Assembly (NCBI GenBank): GCA_006384855.1 | Contig: VCJN01003215.1 | Location: forward strand, 1-64,000 | Direction of reading: 5' to 3' | Origin: Tetraselmis striata | Taxonomy: Eukaryota > Chlorophyta > Chlorodendrophyceae > Chlorodendrales > Chlorodendraceae | Length of the DNA: 64,000 nucleotides | Shown: positions 10,901 to 23,360 of the stretch, one piece after another | Position numbering within the stretch: position 1 is the first letter of the stretch | Layout of the letters: each line of letters opens with the position of its first letter | The notes under the pieces: model-generated | Told to the model about the DNA's origin: nothing | What the model saw: the letters and a program-made list of their open reading frames with translations, nothing else | Database searches by the model: none | Position numbers and translations under genes: made by a program

Positions 10901-13674
10901 TAGGCACGAACAGCCACATAAATATACGCACAACAAGAGGTGGGGGGGGGGGGTGGAGAGAAATAGGCACGTACACTCACCCACATGAATATATGCCCGT
11001 ATAGTGTATCATGAGATAGAGTATGGAATCGTGCGAGAGGGGCGAGGGGAAGCAAAGGCCGCCAAGGCGGGAAGAGACAAGGGGGGGGGGGGGGGGGGGC
11101 AAGACGGCGGGCATGGCACATGCGGCCCCCATTTCAAGCTGCACCACTATGCACAATGGGGTCCCAATACACCCCCGTTATGTGGCAGTACCTTAAGGAG
11201 CAACGCGAAGGTGAGGTGTGGGTGGGTGTGGGTGTGGGGGGGGGGGGTGGGGGGCGGGCGCACCGCGTAGATGACGCACTCCGACTTGACGTGGCGGTGC
11301 ACGATGGAGGAGGTGTACTTGGGCAGCGGGGGCGCGGCGCCCGTGTGGATGAGCGACACGAGCACCCACTTTTGGTACGCCGCCACTGCGATGGCGCTCA
11401 CCTGCCGCCAGCACGCAGCCCCCGGTCACGTCAGCATGGAGGTGTGTGTGTGTGTGTGTGTCGGGGCCCTCCCCGTGGGGTGGCTTCCCAACCAACGCGG
11501 CGGCTCAGGGACACCATCCAAACCATTCCCCCGCGGAGCCGCATGATCACCACCTGGGCAGAGCGGCGGCGCCCACACGCCACAGGCAGCGGTACGGGGT
11601 GCAACATCGCACCAGTATGGTACCCAGGTACATTGATGCTCGAGCAACCAAAGTGAGTCGTCCCCTAGCTATCCCAATCCCATTCCGATGCCGCACCGAA
11701 TGACATCGCTCCTGGCACTAATAATCCACGAAACAATATCGAACACTTGGATCTCGACAATGCTGTTTTCCAAATTCGCCTTGGAGCCGGGATCTCCTTC
11801 ATCGTCTTTGAAGTTGGCAGCCGCGAAGACCCTCCTACCGCCCGCGACTCGCATCCCCAAGACAGTGAATCCCGGGATGCTCCTCATGTATCACTTGACA
11901 TACGGTGGCAACCGCCCGGATGACATCTGCGGCTACATCAACACATCCCCATGTGGGCTAGCTCTAGGAGGGGGAGGGGTGCACTGGGGGAGACGGGCAA
12001 TGTGGGGGGGGAGGGGGGGGGAGGCAATAAGGGAGGGGGCGGGCGGATCGCGCACCGCGGTGGCAGGCGCCGTGACGGCGCAGAGCAGCAGCTCCAGCGC
12101 GCGGTCGTACTGCTTCAGCCCGGCAGCCAGCATGCCGCCGTAGTAGGCGTACAACAGAAAGTCCCTGCGGTGCGGCGGCGGTTGTGGGGCGGGCGGTGGT
12201 GGTTGGGGGGGGGGGGGGGGGGGGGGTTCAGCTGGCGGAGCACGCAGCCGGACTCGCCGCGCAGCACATGGCAACCTGCTTGAGATTCTGCCGACAACAA
12301 CCGGCACTGTACGGAGGAAGCCACGCTGCAAACTGCGGAGGGTCACGGATACATTTCTAACATCCATTTCAACTACCGGCGCCGAGGTCACAATAGGAAT
12401 GCTGCAAGCAGGATCCTGCCCTGCCTGCCAGAGGTCAAATCTTGACAACACCGCAACGGACCTACAGCGAATGTTCTTGTCGCCCGATTCGAGCCTGGAT
12501 GCAAGGGTTGTTATAGGTGCGGCAGCACCCGTAGCCTTCCACCTTCTCTCACCGGGTATCCTGTGTCTGAAATTTTCGGGCATGTGATGGTCCGAAGATC
12601 GGGAGGCGGGAGTGACGGTGTCAGGGGGCGGGGGAGGAGATGCACCGGGGCGTGGTGGCGCAGAGGTCGGGCGCGACGTTGTAGATCTCCTCCGCCAGGA
12701 AGGGCGCCGCCGCGTGGTAGCAGTGCGACAGTAGGCAGGCCTGCGTGGGGGACGGCCGCCGCCGTCAGGGGCGGATGATGGCGCATGACATCCTCCTTCG
12801 CATCCATCCACCCACCCACCCACCCACGCTCGGGGTTTGGTTGGATGGCTGTATTCACGTGCGGACCCTCAGCCCCCCCCCCCCCCCCCCCTCTTCTCTT
12901 CTCTCGGCCACCGAGGGGCATGGGGTTGCCTCCCTGGGCCGCTGTCTGGACCCGGCGCGCACCTGGAAGAGGTCGGCGTGCAGCGGGGTGAGGCACTCGG
13001 GCGAGGGGCGCAGCTTGGCGATGCCGGTGCGCAGGGGCGCCACCGCTGCTAGCGGCCGCCCGCCGTGCACTGCCCAGTCCTTCAGCCGGCGGCCCAGCTC
13101 CACTGCGCGATCCGGCGCCTGGCGCAGCGCCTCGCCGTCGCACACGCGGAAGAAGTGCGCCACCTGGGCGGGCACCCGGCGGCAGGGTGAGAGGGATTGG
13201 GCGTCGAATGGGGGTGGGGATGTGGGGGATGGCACGCGGGAGAGGCTCGCAAACCCCCAAGGTCCAGCCACATGCCCACATACTCTACGCATACCATGAA
13301 ACTCGCACATTCCGTCATTGCATTCCGTTTTCGAGGGGGGGGGGGGGGGGGGGGGGGGTGGTTCTCCTTGTCACCAACTCCCTAGATGCAACAAACTCCC
13401 ACATATTGACAGACTCTATGGACTGAGTCAGCTTCGCGGGGGGACCCACCCGCAGGTAGTCCGGCCCCGGCACGCCCGTGGCGCTCGCCAGCGCGTGCGC
13501 GGCGAACAGCCAACCCAGGGTGTGCGCGGCGGGGTCCAGCGCCTCCAGCGCGGCGGGCAGCGCGGCCAGGCCGGCAGTGGTGCGCACAGTGGGCGGCGTC
13601 GCCTCGCGTAGCCACGCCGCCAGCTCCGCCGGCCGACCCTCCCACCCGCGCACCCGCTCCAGCCATGCATCCAT
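7957..13674 (-). CDS. CSN3: COP9 signalosome subunit 3
   Basis: PCI-domain subunit of the COP9 signalosome, which removes Nedd8 from cullin-RING ubiquitin ligases. Exons on the minus strand: 13674-13450, 13163-12963, 12740-12646, 12164-12056, 11401-11264, 10848-10743, 9710-9613, 9509-9438, 8990-8920, 8580-8511, 8106-7957. They sum to 1335 nt (444 aa; family about 425) and every phase closes. Family hallmarks in order: [12 protein letters not shown] (exon 1), [14 protein letters not shown] (2), [21 protein letters not shown] (3/4), [13 protein letters not shown] and LPKYTS (5), [14 protein letters not shown] and [12 protein letters not shown] (7), [15 protein letters not shown] (9) and the MALDARLQ / [10 protein letters not shown] tail (10-11). 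Intron 7 has a GC donor (gcgagc). Introns contain C homopolymers on the sense strand, one SINE (intron 6) and telomere-like motifs (introns 8 and 9). Transcribed away from the coiled-coil gene at 14453. The start was chosen as the first ATG of the exon with N-terminal similarity. Confidence 0.93.
9829..10080 (-). repeat. tRNA-derived SINE, copy C (CSN3 intron 6)
   Basis: Near full length, in the same orientation as the CSN3 transcript. The reverse complement shows GAGCGGTCGTCTCGTACGCG, then a perfect RNA polymerase III B-box-type GGTTCGATTCC and the conserved body ending GGGGCGAACTTCACTTTAC. It is the best-preserved B box of the six copies. Confidence 0.8.
10303..10490 (+). repeat. dispersed repeat (CGTCGGAA...TTATCCGCAG family), copy 1
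   Basis: Shares an ordered set of blocks with 16105-16262 and 56668-56852: 'aaatacggt...gggtcaaa', 'tttgcgtcggaa.attcgt', 'ttatttctccgttt.aatag' and 'ttatccgcagaccgttt'. All three copies lie on the same strand. Lies in CSN3 intron 6 (antisense). Confidence 0.55.
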
Positions 13675-14452
13675 GCCTCCGGGGGCCACTGGGAGATCTA
13701 GCTGATGGTGGATCGTGCCGAGGGGGTGGCCTCCGTGCGTGTGTATCTGAGGGATCGGCGACGCAGCAGAGTGGTGGATGAGGACGTGGAAGGACGAATG
13801 ACTGACGATCAGCATCACCTCCCCTCGCCCCGCCATCGGCTCGGCCGGCCGACCGACTCATAGCTCCCAGCTCGTCTGCTGTTTTCATTTAATACAGTCC
13901 TGTATAATAGTAGCGATTATGTTTTCATTTTTATATACAATAAATACTCTTGGCGACTACCTACTCCGGATAATATCTGCATAAAATGTTATTAAAAATA
14001 TGGCGGATCAATATGCATCGCTAGCCAGGCGGTACAGAATTACCGGTACGGGTAGGGTCGTCGGGCGTGCAAAATTAAGGATTTTACTCTCGAGTGGGTC
14101 GTCCTGGCCGGATTAGTTGGCGCCGGCCGGGCGCAGGACTACTGTTGGGTTGCTCCGCGCAAGCTGATACTACCGTCTCGGTCTTCAGCGCCATGTCGTC
14201 GGCGGCGGCGCAGCACCACGGCAAGCGTCTCGCTGCCCCAATCTGCCGGACTGCTACTGACAAGCCAGCAGCGCTACCGCAACCAACGGCTGCGCGAGCG
14301 AGCCATCCGCGGCGGGGCAGAGCGCTTTAGAATAGACACACAAGTACGGGCACAAAGTACTGTTCACTAAGAGTTAACGCGGCGCCTGATATACTTCTGC
14401 GGCTTTGCCAACGGAACGGCTGCAGCTACAGCCCCGCGCGGTCAACGGTACC
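13675..14452. promoter_or_regulatory. shared upstream region of CSN3 and the Sfi1-like gene
   Basis: The two start codons face away from each other 778 bp apart, so this interval must hold both 5' leaders and promoters. An AT-rich core (about 13888-14010, with tatataca, ataataaata-like strings) sits inside otherwise GC-rich DNA and is the likely nucleosome-free part. No specific factor site is identified. Confidence 0.5.
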
Positions 14453-17400
14453 ATGGGGGCCACGCAGCAGCCGCGTCCGAGCGCCTCCCCATGCGCAACG
14501 TGTCAGATGCTCCAGGTGGCGGTGAAGGGCAAGGAAGCGGAGGTGTCGGCGCTCCTGGGGGAGCTGGCCGGCTGGGAGGAGACAGCGGGGCGTCTTGGCG
14601 AGGCGCTGACAGCCAGCGAGGCGCGCGGCGACGGTCTGGCGCAGGAGGCGGAGGCGGCCCGCAAGCTGGTGCGCGGCTATGAGGCGCGCCTGTCACACGC
14701 GATGCGTTCGCACGACGGCGCACTGAGTCAGCTCGAGGTGCGGGCCCTCTTCCGCCCCCGACCCCGTCCCTGCAGCTGCCCCTGACGCCCCGCTCTATCT
14801 GCCCGTTCCTTCGCTTGACATTGGACGCTCGCTGCTGGCTCGTACACCCAGGAGCTTGCGGCGCGGCAAGAAGCACAGGAGCTGGAGCTATCCGCCGCGC
14901 GGGCTGACGCGGCCTCCTGGGAGCGTCGAGCGGGGGAGCTGTCCGCCTCCATGGGCAGGGCGCTAGAGGTGGCGGAGAGTGTGGCGTCGGCGCTGCGGGT
15001 GCGGCTGGCGCACCGCCGTGGACGCAGGCCTAGGGGGTTGGGCATGTCGGCACAACTTCCAAACCGGTCCGGGGCACAATAATCGAATAACAACCATCAG
15101 GCTTGGCGCGGCACGCCTTATAACTGGCATGGCAATTGAATGCGGGCTGTGCCGGTCTAACGCCATGCGGGCGGTGTGCATGCGAAATCGCGGAATGTCA
15201 TGGCACATACATGACATGCGGGACCTCTATAAATCGCCCGAGCGGTGCATATGCACTCGTGTTGCAATTGTAGAGGTGGAGGGGGACCTCACACAGAGGT
15301 GGTGGTGGTACATGCATGTGAATTTGTGTATTGTGCCTGAAACCCCGAATCCACAACCTCAAACCCTAAGGTGCCACATCGCACCTATGCCATCTATAGC
15401 AGCAATATTAAGTGATCACCCACCACATTTGAGGTGTGCATAGCCTAGGTTCGGATACACACTGAATGCGCCGGCTTTGCGCAGGATGAGCGGGCGGCTG
15501 CCGAGGCGGAGGCGGCGGAGGCGCAGGTGGAGGTCAGCCGCCTCCGCAGTGCGCTCGCGCTGCATTCGGCTGCGGGGCAGGCGGCGCCGGGCGCGGACCT
15601 GAGGAGCGCAGCGGTTGAGACGGAGAGGGAGCGGGAGCTGTCGCTGCTGCGCATGCTGGCAGGCGGCAGCTTGTGCGAGGGCGAGCGACTGGATGGTGAA
15701 TACCGCCCCTGGGTGGCTCGCCCTTCGCTGTGCTCCAGACGCTGCCGTTGCCTCACCTCAGACCATGCGAGCGCCACGCTAGGGGCGATGCGGCACACAG
15801 CGCTGCCTGTGATTAGCCCACCGCTGACAGAACCGCCGCCTTGACACTTTCCGTCCCCACAGGCGCGCCAGCCTCAGTGCGGCAGCTGCAGTCGCGGCTC
15901 ACTGCGCCGCGGGAGCTTCTGGCCAAGGCGGAGTCGCCGCGGCGCAGCCCGGATGACACGAGGGCGCAGGCTCTGCAGTGGCAGCGGGACGTGCTGCAGG
16001 TATGCCCGTTTCCACTCCTCACCTTTTCCCTCTCACTACTCTCTGCAGCCTCCCTGAGCCACAGAGCCGATAGTACAACCCCCTCTGATACCGTCGAATT
16101 AATATACGGGTCGCAGGGCGATAACACAACGAATTGTTTTGCATCTTTGCGTCGGAGTATTCGTGCTGTATTATGACTTACCACTGCTCCGTTACAATAG
16201 TTTTTTCCTCATTGTGGGGGATCGAAAACGATATTTATCCGCAGCTCGTTTGTGTTTGTACGGTATCTCCTCTCACTCTGAGCGTGCCACTCTGGGGACC
16301 GACCACAACCTTGCGCCGTGCGCCACCCGTGCACCGCCAGGGGAAGCTGGCGCGCTCCCAGGAGGCGGCGGGGGAGCTGCAGCGGCGGCTGAGCGGCCTT
16401 GAGGCGCGAGAGGCAGCGAGGCGAGGCGACCCAACCGCGCGGGACGCGGCGCCCGGGGAGCTGCGGCGGTGGCTGCTGGGCGGCGTGGCGGAGCTGCACG
16501 CGCTGGTGGGGCCGCTGCGGCGGGAGGTGTCGGAGCTGGCGGCGGCGCTGGGCCTGCCTGCGGGCGACGCGGAGGAGGAGGAGTTGGGGGGCGGGGGCGA
16601 GGAGGACGAGCTGCTGGCGGGGATGGCGGGGCAGCTGGACGCCAGGCTGGCGGCGGAGAGGCGGGTGTGGGAGGAGGAGGGCGCGCTGGCGGGGCTCGAC
16701 GCGCTCGCGCTTCGGTGGGCGGAGCGGCGGTCGCTGGCAACGGCGTGGGCGGGCTGGGTGCGCCGCCAGCGCGCGGGGCGCGCCAGGTGAGTTTATTCAC
16801 TGTTTATTGTTCATGGTTGCCGACCCGACTGAAAGAACCAAACAAAATAAGAACGCGCTATGTCCTTGTTGGTCCGATTTTAGACGAATACTCACAACAT
16901 CATTACGACCATGACGAGCATTCGCTAGCACCCCATTTCCGAGAGCTAAAGCATGGGTTCTTGTAGTCGGGTCGGCACCCGTACATGGATGCCAACGCAC
17001 TTATTACAACTCGTATGAGAAGCCTCAAACTGGGCTTGCGCGTCACCTTCAGGATCAAAGTTACTTCTGCCACAGTCTCGTCTGTATCTGACCTCTTGCT
17101 ACAATTTTGGCGTGTCCTTATTCACAGTGTCCTGACCAGTACGCAGGCGCAGTGTTGTTTGGTGTAGTAGCCATCATAAACAATGAAACATATGACTATA
17201 TGACACAACTATGCGGATGACCTCTCACTAGACAGGAACTTTCTCATTCAAATGTTTCCGTGTTTGCAAGGTCACCCCCCTCTGCGCGTCCAGCAGAGCG
17301 GCAGCTCGCTTGGCGAACATGCTTCAGAAATCCTCGGAACCTCATCCCATGGGGGAGACCTCAGGGAAAGCGAATAGACACAATCGCCCGTTGATAGTAT

Positions 17401-20400
17401 CAATGTTTTTACGGTTGCACAAAAATTGACAATGTTACGTATTTGATTTGCCCATGGAACAACTGGCAATGGCCAGCGATCAAACATTCACTGCCTTTCC
17501 CATCGCATCCGACAGGGGAGGGTGGAAGGCAGGGGTGCTTGGGAGGGTAGGCCGGAGGCATGACGGGGGTGGTTGGAGTGGCATAGGAACACCATGTGGT
17601 TGTGCGTGCCCGGCTGAAAGCGGACGACCGCGCCGTTTGCCTCACTGTGACCCAGCCGCAGGACTCTCGCCGTGGCGCAGGTGCAGCGCGAGGCCCGCCG
17701 GCGCCTCTGCGCCTTCCACCGCTGGCGCCACCTGTCACTGTCCAGCCGGTGCGCCCTCATTGGCGCCATCTCGTCTTGTTTCCTCGCTTTCACTCGGCCG
17801 ACACACAGTTGCAAATATAATTATCACTTTCAGGGACCCGTCTTATTATACAAGGACCTTATTACTGTCACTGCCTCTAGGCCGCCATCCCGGGTTTGAA
17901 ATACATTACTCGTCCCGAACTGCCATAAAAATACCGGTAACACGCGCCTTTTTCTTAATGTTCTGATTTATACATCCTAGGTGCGTTCGATAATTATTGT
18001 ATAATTACAGACTATAAATTTGGGATTTGTAATAGAACCAGGATCCGCCATCACGGGAAATAAAACCGATATTATATTTTGGCACCCCGTGGTATTGAGG
18101 ATTGCACCAACGCAGAAATTGCATCGCTTTTGTTGTCAACACCCAACAATGCGAAATGCATGTGATGGTGTTCTCATCGCGGCCAGTACGTCGTCTCGCG
18201 CCAGCCCCTTCCACCCTGCCGGGGCACGCTGAGCGTGGCGGCTGACTGCTGCGCTGGCGCCAGGGTGGAGCTCATGGAGGCGGCAGGCGAGGCGGCGCTG
18301 GTGCTCTCCAAGGCGTGGGGGCGCTGGCGCGCCGCCTGCGGAGCCACACGCCTCGTGAGGCAGCACGTGGGCCGCCTGCAGGTCCGTCGCCCGCTCCCAT
18401 ATCGGCCCACATTCCTCGCGCGCCCCCTATCCCAGCGAGGCAGGCACCGTTTTGGGTGAATGTCATACGCCCGCCGGGACCCACACGTCACGTTTCGACG
18501 ACGAAATTAAATACGCTGCGATACGTCCAGCCCCGCCGGACACGTATTATTCTCCGACGAGAGGTACTCCTCGTTTTAGGAAACGGAACGGCGCGATGGG
18601 GCGCTCGTTCCTGGCTCGCGAGGCATGTCGCGATTGCTACAGAGTTGTCGTCGGCTCCAAGACGACCACTCGCGCTTAGACTCTCATAGTTTACGCCATG
18701 GTGGCATGATCGGTTGCGCCCGGCCGATAGCTCCCCGTCCAGTCGTCGCACATCCCGAGAATTTCGACGTGGATTTAAGACGTATCGCGACGTGTTCAAT
18801 AAATTACTTTATTTCTTCGCAATGCGATGTTTATTTATTTACGTAGTGATTCGTGACGTCAGCCAAAAGATTATGATGAGTTGCATCCTACCCGGGTGCA
18901 TAGATATACCCGGATACACCGGTAACAATATGATAGCATCTGTTTGCATTGGCCGAAAGGGGGGGGGGAGGGCGAATATTTTCGCGCCTGGCAGAAATAT
19001 CAAAGTGCCGGGGCTAAAACTGTGTTTTCAATTGTCGACGGGTCCTGATGTTAATATTACTACTGCCCAACGTAATAAGCACGTTTTATAGTATAATATG
19101 TGATCGTAATCATGGCTATATGACGGCATGATACCAAGGAGTATAGGCCGAAGGACGGGATCCTGAACCATTTTGAATGGCCAGGGAATAAAAAACCATG
19201 ATGATGTCGCACTGCTGCGAAAGACGGACATGGAAGTGTGGTCGCCCTGACGATGCGCCTGCGGGTTTCGCTCGCCGCAGGAGGAGGCCCGGGTGAGCCA
19301 CCTGCGCATGGCCTTCCACGCCTGGCAGCACGGCATCTCCCTCGCCGCCGCGAGCGGCAGCGACAGCCGGGGCGGCGCCACCACGGAGGAGGCCCTCGCC
19401 TGCGCCAAGCGCCACATGCTGCGAGGTGCGCGTCCCTCCCCTACTTTACGTGCTTTCCCTTGTCAGCTTTTGCCCCCCTCCCCCCCCCCCCCCCCCCGGC
19501 ACACACACACATCGTTGTTTCGCCACACAGCGAAGTCGTCAGGGCAGCGAGAGGGACCTGACCGGCGGTGTGTGCGTGCGGTGTGATGCAGCGACCACTG
19601 CGCGCGAGGAGGCCGCCCACTTGCGGGAGCAGCTGGCCAGGATGGCAGGCCATGTACGCCCCCGGCACCCATGAAGCACCCCCCCTGCCTTGCGCGAATG
19701 TACAATATGCCTCTGCGCTCTGAAACCCCTGGATTCTCTCACGGCGCGCCTTGGCCAACTGTCAAATTATTAAGTACGGAGCCGACGGACTCGTAAGAAC
19801 CAGCAATACCACGAGCCTGAAATTGGGCTTTCATGCAACCTATAAGAACATTCGTTTCAGTTCCCCGATAATTTCGTCTGAACTTCTGATGGACTGGGCA
19901 GGTTCTTATTCGCCGTGTTCTGGCTACCCTGTTGGCACTCGTGCCGCCTTCATGGGCCAATTTCTTCCACATCATTGCTACCGATGTACACGTATACTTT
20001 TCAAGATGATACTAAGTTATGTTGTCAAGGTGACACATGTGTGTGCAATGGGCTCCGATGCAGACTCACTGTATCGCTGCTCCACTCGCCAGGTGCGGCA
20101 GCTTCACCAGGAGGTTGTGCAGGCGCGGCGGTGCGGGGAAGAGGACACCGCCGCCGCGGAGAAGCTGGCGGTGCTGGTGCGCGGGCTGCTGCTGCGCAAG
20201 CGCGGCGGGCGCGGGGGCACGGCGCCGGCGGACACGCTCCCGCTGCTGGACCTACACGGCGCTCACCAGCACGACGCAGGTGCGATCAGTGCGGGCTGCC
20301 AGGGCACTCACTCACACACGTGGGTTAGCTCAGGCCTAGCGCAGCAGGCATTACTATCGGTACAGGGATCGACGCTTAGCCCGATGTTAATGGACAGCGT

Positions 20401-22390
20401 GCTGAGGCCATTGTTGTCAGCATGTCGAGAGAAGCGGCGCAAGAATTGCTTTCCGTGCAGCCCGGCTGTCGACATACAAAAAAGCACTCCCATCTAACAC
20501 GGAATGTTTCTGCCCGTGGCTGCAGAGGCCAAGCAGCTCCTGGCGCTGCTCGAAATTCACTTTGGACTGGAGGTGCCACGACCGGCGGCTGCCGTCGGCA
20601 GCAAGAACGCCGGCACCCGAGCGACTCAGTCTCGTGCGAAACCGCCGCCGAAGCCTGTAGAGCGTCCCAGCCAGCCAGTGCGTACTGCCGGTGAAGACCC
20701 GGCGCGCCCGCACGAGCGGCTGCAGAAGCCCGTCGGGAGCAGTGATGCCGCCGTCTCGACGAAGGCGGCTGCGAGCGCGCATGCAGCGCGCGTCGCAGCG
20801 TCCAAATCGACTCGCGATGCGGCTGCTGCCGCGGAGGATGGCGTCCTGGCTCGTGCCCCGCCGAGCCGTCCACGTCCGTTGCCAGTAAGCCAGCCGCGGC
20901 GGCAGCAGGAGGAGGCGCCGATGGCGCCTGCTTCGGCGAGGGAACAATTGGCCGCCAAGACTGCGGTGCACTTGGCGCTCCTACGGCAGCAGCGGCTCGC
21001 GGCGGCCGTGGCTGCGGCTCAGGGACAGACCAAGCCGGCAAAGTCTACGGCAAGCGGCGAGGATGCGGCGGAAGTCGGGCATGATGTGGCCGGCGGTGCT
21101 GCGGAGCCCGCGTCTTCTACTGATAAGGAAGGCATGTCCCCACAGACGGCACTGGCGGCGGCGCTGCTGCTGTCGCAGCTGCTGCCGGCCCCGCCTCGCA
21201 GCAGCGAGACTGACTTATCTCGCCGAGACGGCTCTTCCTGCACGTCCTCCTCAACGCGGCGAGAGGCGCTGCTGCGCTTGGTCGCCCGGCGGAACTTTCA
21301 GCAGGCGCGCCGTCCGGAGCGCCCCGACTCGACGAGCATTTCGGCAGCTGCCACTGCGACCTCCCCGTCGGCGAAGGAGGCCGCCGACGTCGCCTCCTCC
21401 ACGGGCTCGGCGAGCCTGTGCGCGCGCGCTTTGAGTGAAATTGCCGGAGATAACGACCTCTCGATGACCTTTGCCAGCTTAATGGCGCGCGACGCCTTCC
21501 TTCAGGATGCGCTTGATGCGTCTGTTGCGCTACATGGTGCTGGTGACCAGCGGGAGAAACATGGATCGGTGTCGCTCATTCGCGCGAGCGGCGACGGCGT
21601 GTCGACACGCGAGACGGCCAGTATCCGCTTGACGGCCAGCAACTCCTCGTCGACGTCGCTGCCATGCGCGATCAGCCCTCGCGAGAGTGAGGGCAGCCCG
21701 GTCGTGATGTGGTACAACCCCAGCGCGGTGATGGTGGAGGGGGATGAGCCGCCGAGCCCGAGCGGCGTCACTACCGACGCAAGCCCCACGCGGCTGACGG
21801 CGGACGGCGGCGCGCAGCTGATGCCGGCGCTGCAGCTGTTCGATGCGGCTCGGGAAGGCAATAAACCGGAGCGCGCAGGCGGACGAACGATGTCGGTGAT
21901 GGTGATGTGTCGCTCGCCGCGGTCGGCAGCCAAAATGAGCCCGCTCGCCGACGCTATGGGCTGGTCAGAGGATATGACGAGCTCGCCGCCGGCAGTGGCA
22001 TCCGCCAGTAGCGTCCCCCAGGCCGCACGTCGCCACAAGCGGACGAGTAGCGGCACGCCGAGCGTGGCGAGCCAGCATAGCACCCTCAGCGGAACGTTGG
22101 CGAGCTGGTGGCGCGCGCAGGAAGCGGAGTGGGACCATCCGACGACAAACGGCGATGCCTCGCTCGCGGCGGCCGACTTGCAAGTTCCGCGGCCCGCCGA
22201 CATGGAGGGCGAGGTGGCTAAGGTGTTGCAGCAGCTGGCGGTTGTCGGTCTGGCCGGAAATGCCGCTGTCGCCGCCCGTGGCGAAGCGCCCAGCCCCCTT
22301 CAGGCGCCCAGCCCGGCCTACGACTGCCTCGCACCCGTGTCCACCCCGCCTCCGAACCTCGGAACCCACCCGGGCGATCCCTTGTCATGA
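14453..22390 (+). CDS. long coiled-coil protein with Sfi1-like (centrin-binding) repeats
   Basis: Eleven exons: 14453-14737, 14852-14998, 15485-15695, 15863-15999, 16341-16786, 17662-17748, 18264-18381, 19281-19425, 19592-19653, 20093-20279, 20526-22390. Total 3690 nt (1229 aa), every phase closing. Residues 1-390 are Ala/Glu/Arg-rich coiled coil (EAARKLVRGYEARL, LEVAESVASALR). Four A-W/F-x-x-W motifs follow at about W399, W430, W459 and W492 (TAWAGWVRR, CAFHRWRHL, SKAWGRWRA, MAFHAWQHG), spaced 31, 29 and 33 residues. That matches the period and pattern of Sfi1 repeats, which bind centrin in centrosomes and basal bodies; the function here is inference. Another short coiled coil (REEAAHLREQLARM) comes next, then a disordered Ser/Ala/Pro-rich tail of about 650 residues from one large exon. 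The start at 14453 has a good context (accATGG) and opens the frame; an upstream exon is possible. TGTAA lies at 22641. Fewer than five repeats makes this short for canonical Sfi1. Confidence 0.8.
16105..16262 (+). repeat. dispersed repeat (CGTCGGAA...TTATCCGCAG family), copy 2
   Basis: In intron 4 of the coiled-coil gene, sense orientation. Blocks 'tttgcgtcggagtattcgtg', 'cgttacaatag' and 'tttatccgcagctcgtttgtg' match the copies at 10303 and 56668. Confidence 0.55.
18490..18810. repeat. possible MITE-like element in an intron
   Basis: Imperfect inverted ends of about 28 bp face each other about 270 bp apart: left 'ttaaatacgctgcgatacgtc' near 18507, right 'gacgtatcgcgacgtgttcaa' near 18778. 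No coding capacity. Lies in intron 7 of the coiled-coil gene. Confidence 0.3.
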
Positions 22391-23295
22391 TCTCCAATCG
22401 AAGCGAGCGCCCCACCCGGCTTGCGACAGCGACGAGGCAGCGCCGTGGGGCAGGATGTCTAGCCACCGGAGCCCAAGCCATCGCCAAGTGTTCTGTTTTG
22501 GGAACCGCGCGATTTGTCCATTAATCCATGCTTTGCGGAACTTGTGTTCATGTAGCAATGAAGTTCTCTCGTCTTCAGCACCTATTTTATGTCCAGCATT
22601 GGCCCTGCGAGACAGCGTTGATCACTGATTGCCGTGACAGTGTAATCCACGATAACTCTAGCATACATCACTGTGCACACTATCATCATCATTGTTACCA
22701 CATTCGCATGCTGCTGCGATGTCATTATTATATGCCAGATGTCGTACCTGTTCAATGTTGCAGGAGTTGAGGGTTTTAAGGCGACGGACCAACCGACGCG
22801 AATACCGGCACTAGTAATGCAAAACAGCAAAATAATGAAAATAGTGGCGATCGGTGGGCCCGCCGCGGACGTATGACCGAGAAATACCGCCGTCGTGGGC
22901 GCCACGTATAATATGCCATGCACCTGGCGCACCCTGCGACATATACCGACACCGGGCGCATGGATTGCAAAGGACGTCCACGTGTGTCCATTTCGAGCAC
23001 CATCACAGAGGTTGGCAGGTGACCATACTCGCCCGGACCCCACATAGCAGAACTTTCCGCAGACCTGTCGTCATCTTCGAGCAGACTGAGCGAGGTCGGA
23101 GCGCCTCGGACATTGAGAGCTGCCATGCAAAGGGTTATCAGGGATGAGCTTGATGCGCTTCCTGCAGCTTACAGGGTGTGAAACAGCGAGCAACCCCCAT
23201 TGGCCCTCCCGTGGCCCTGTCCATCGGAGATACCTGAGACTGCCGGGGCGGGTCAAAGTAAACCGCCTAGCTCTGTGGCCCCGTTCCCCCACTCT

Positions 23296-23360
<65 letters not shown>

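Noticed and set aside
11933-12823. 296-codon frame rich in Pro runs
   Set aside because: Runs through CSN3 exons 3-4 and their introns; the Pro runs are translated C homopolymers.
20504-22390. Large ORF taken as an independent single-exon gene
   Set aside because: Its first codons are intronic; an acceptor at 20525 joins it in phase to the preceding exon.
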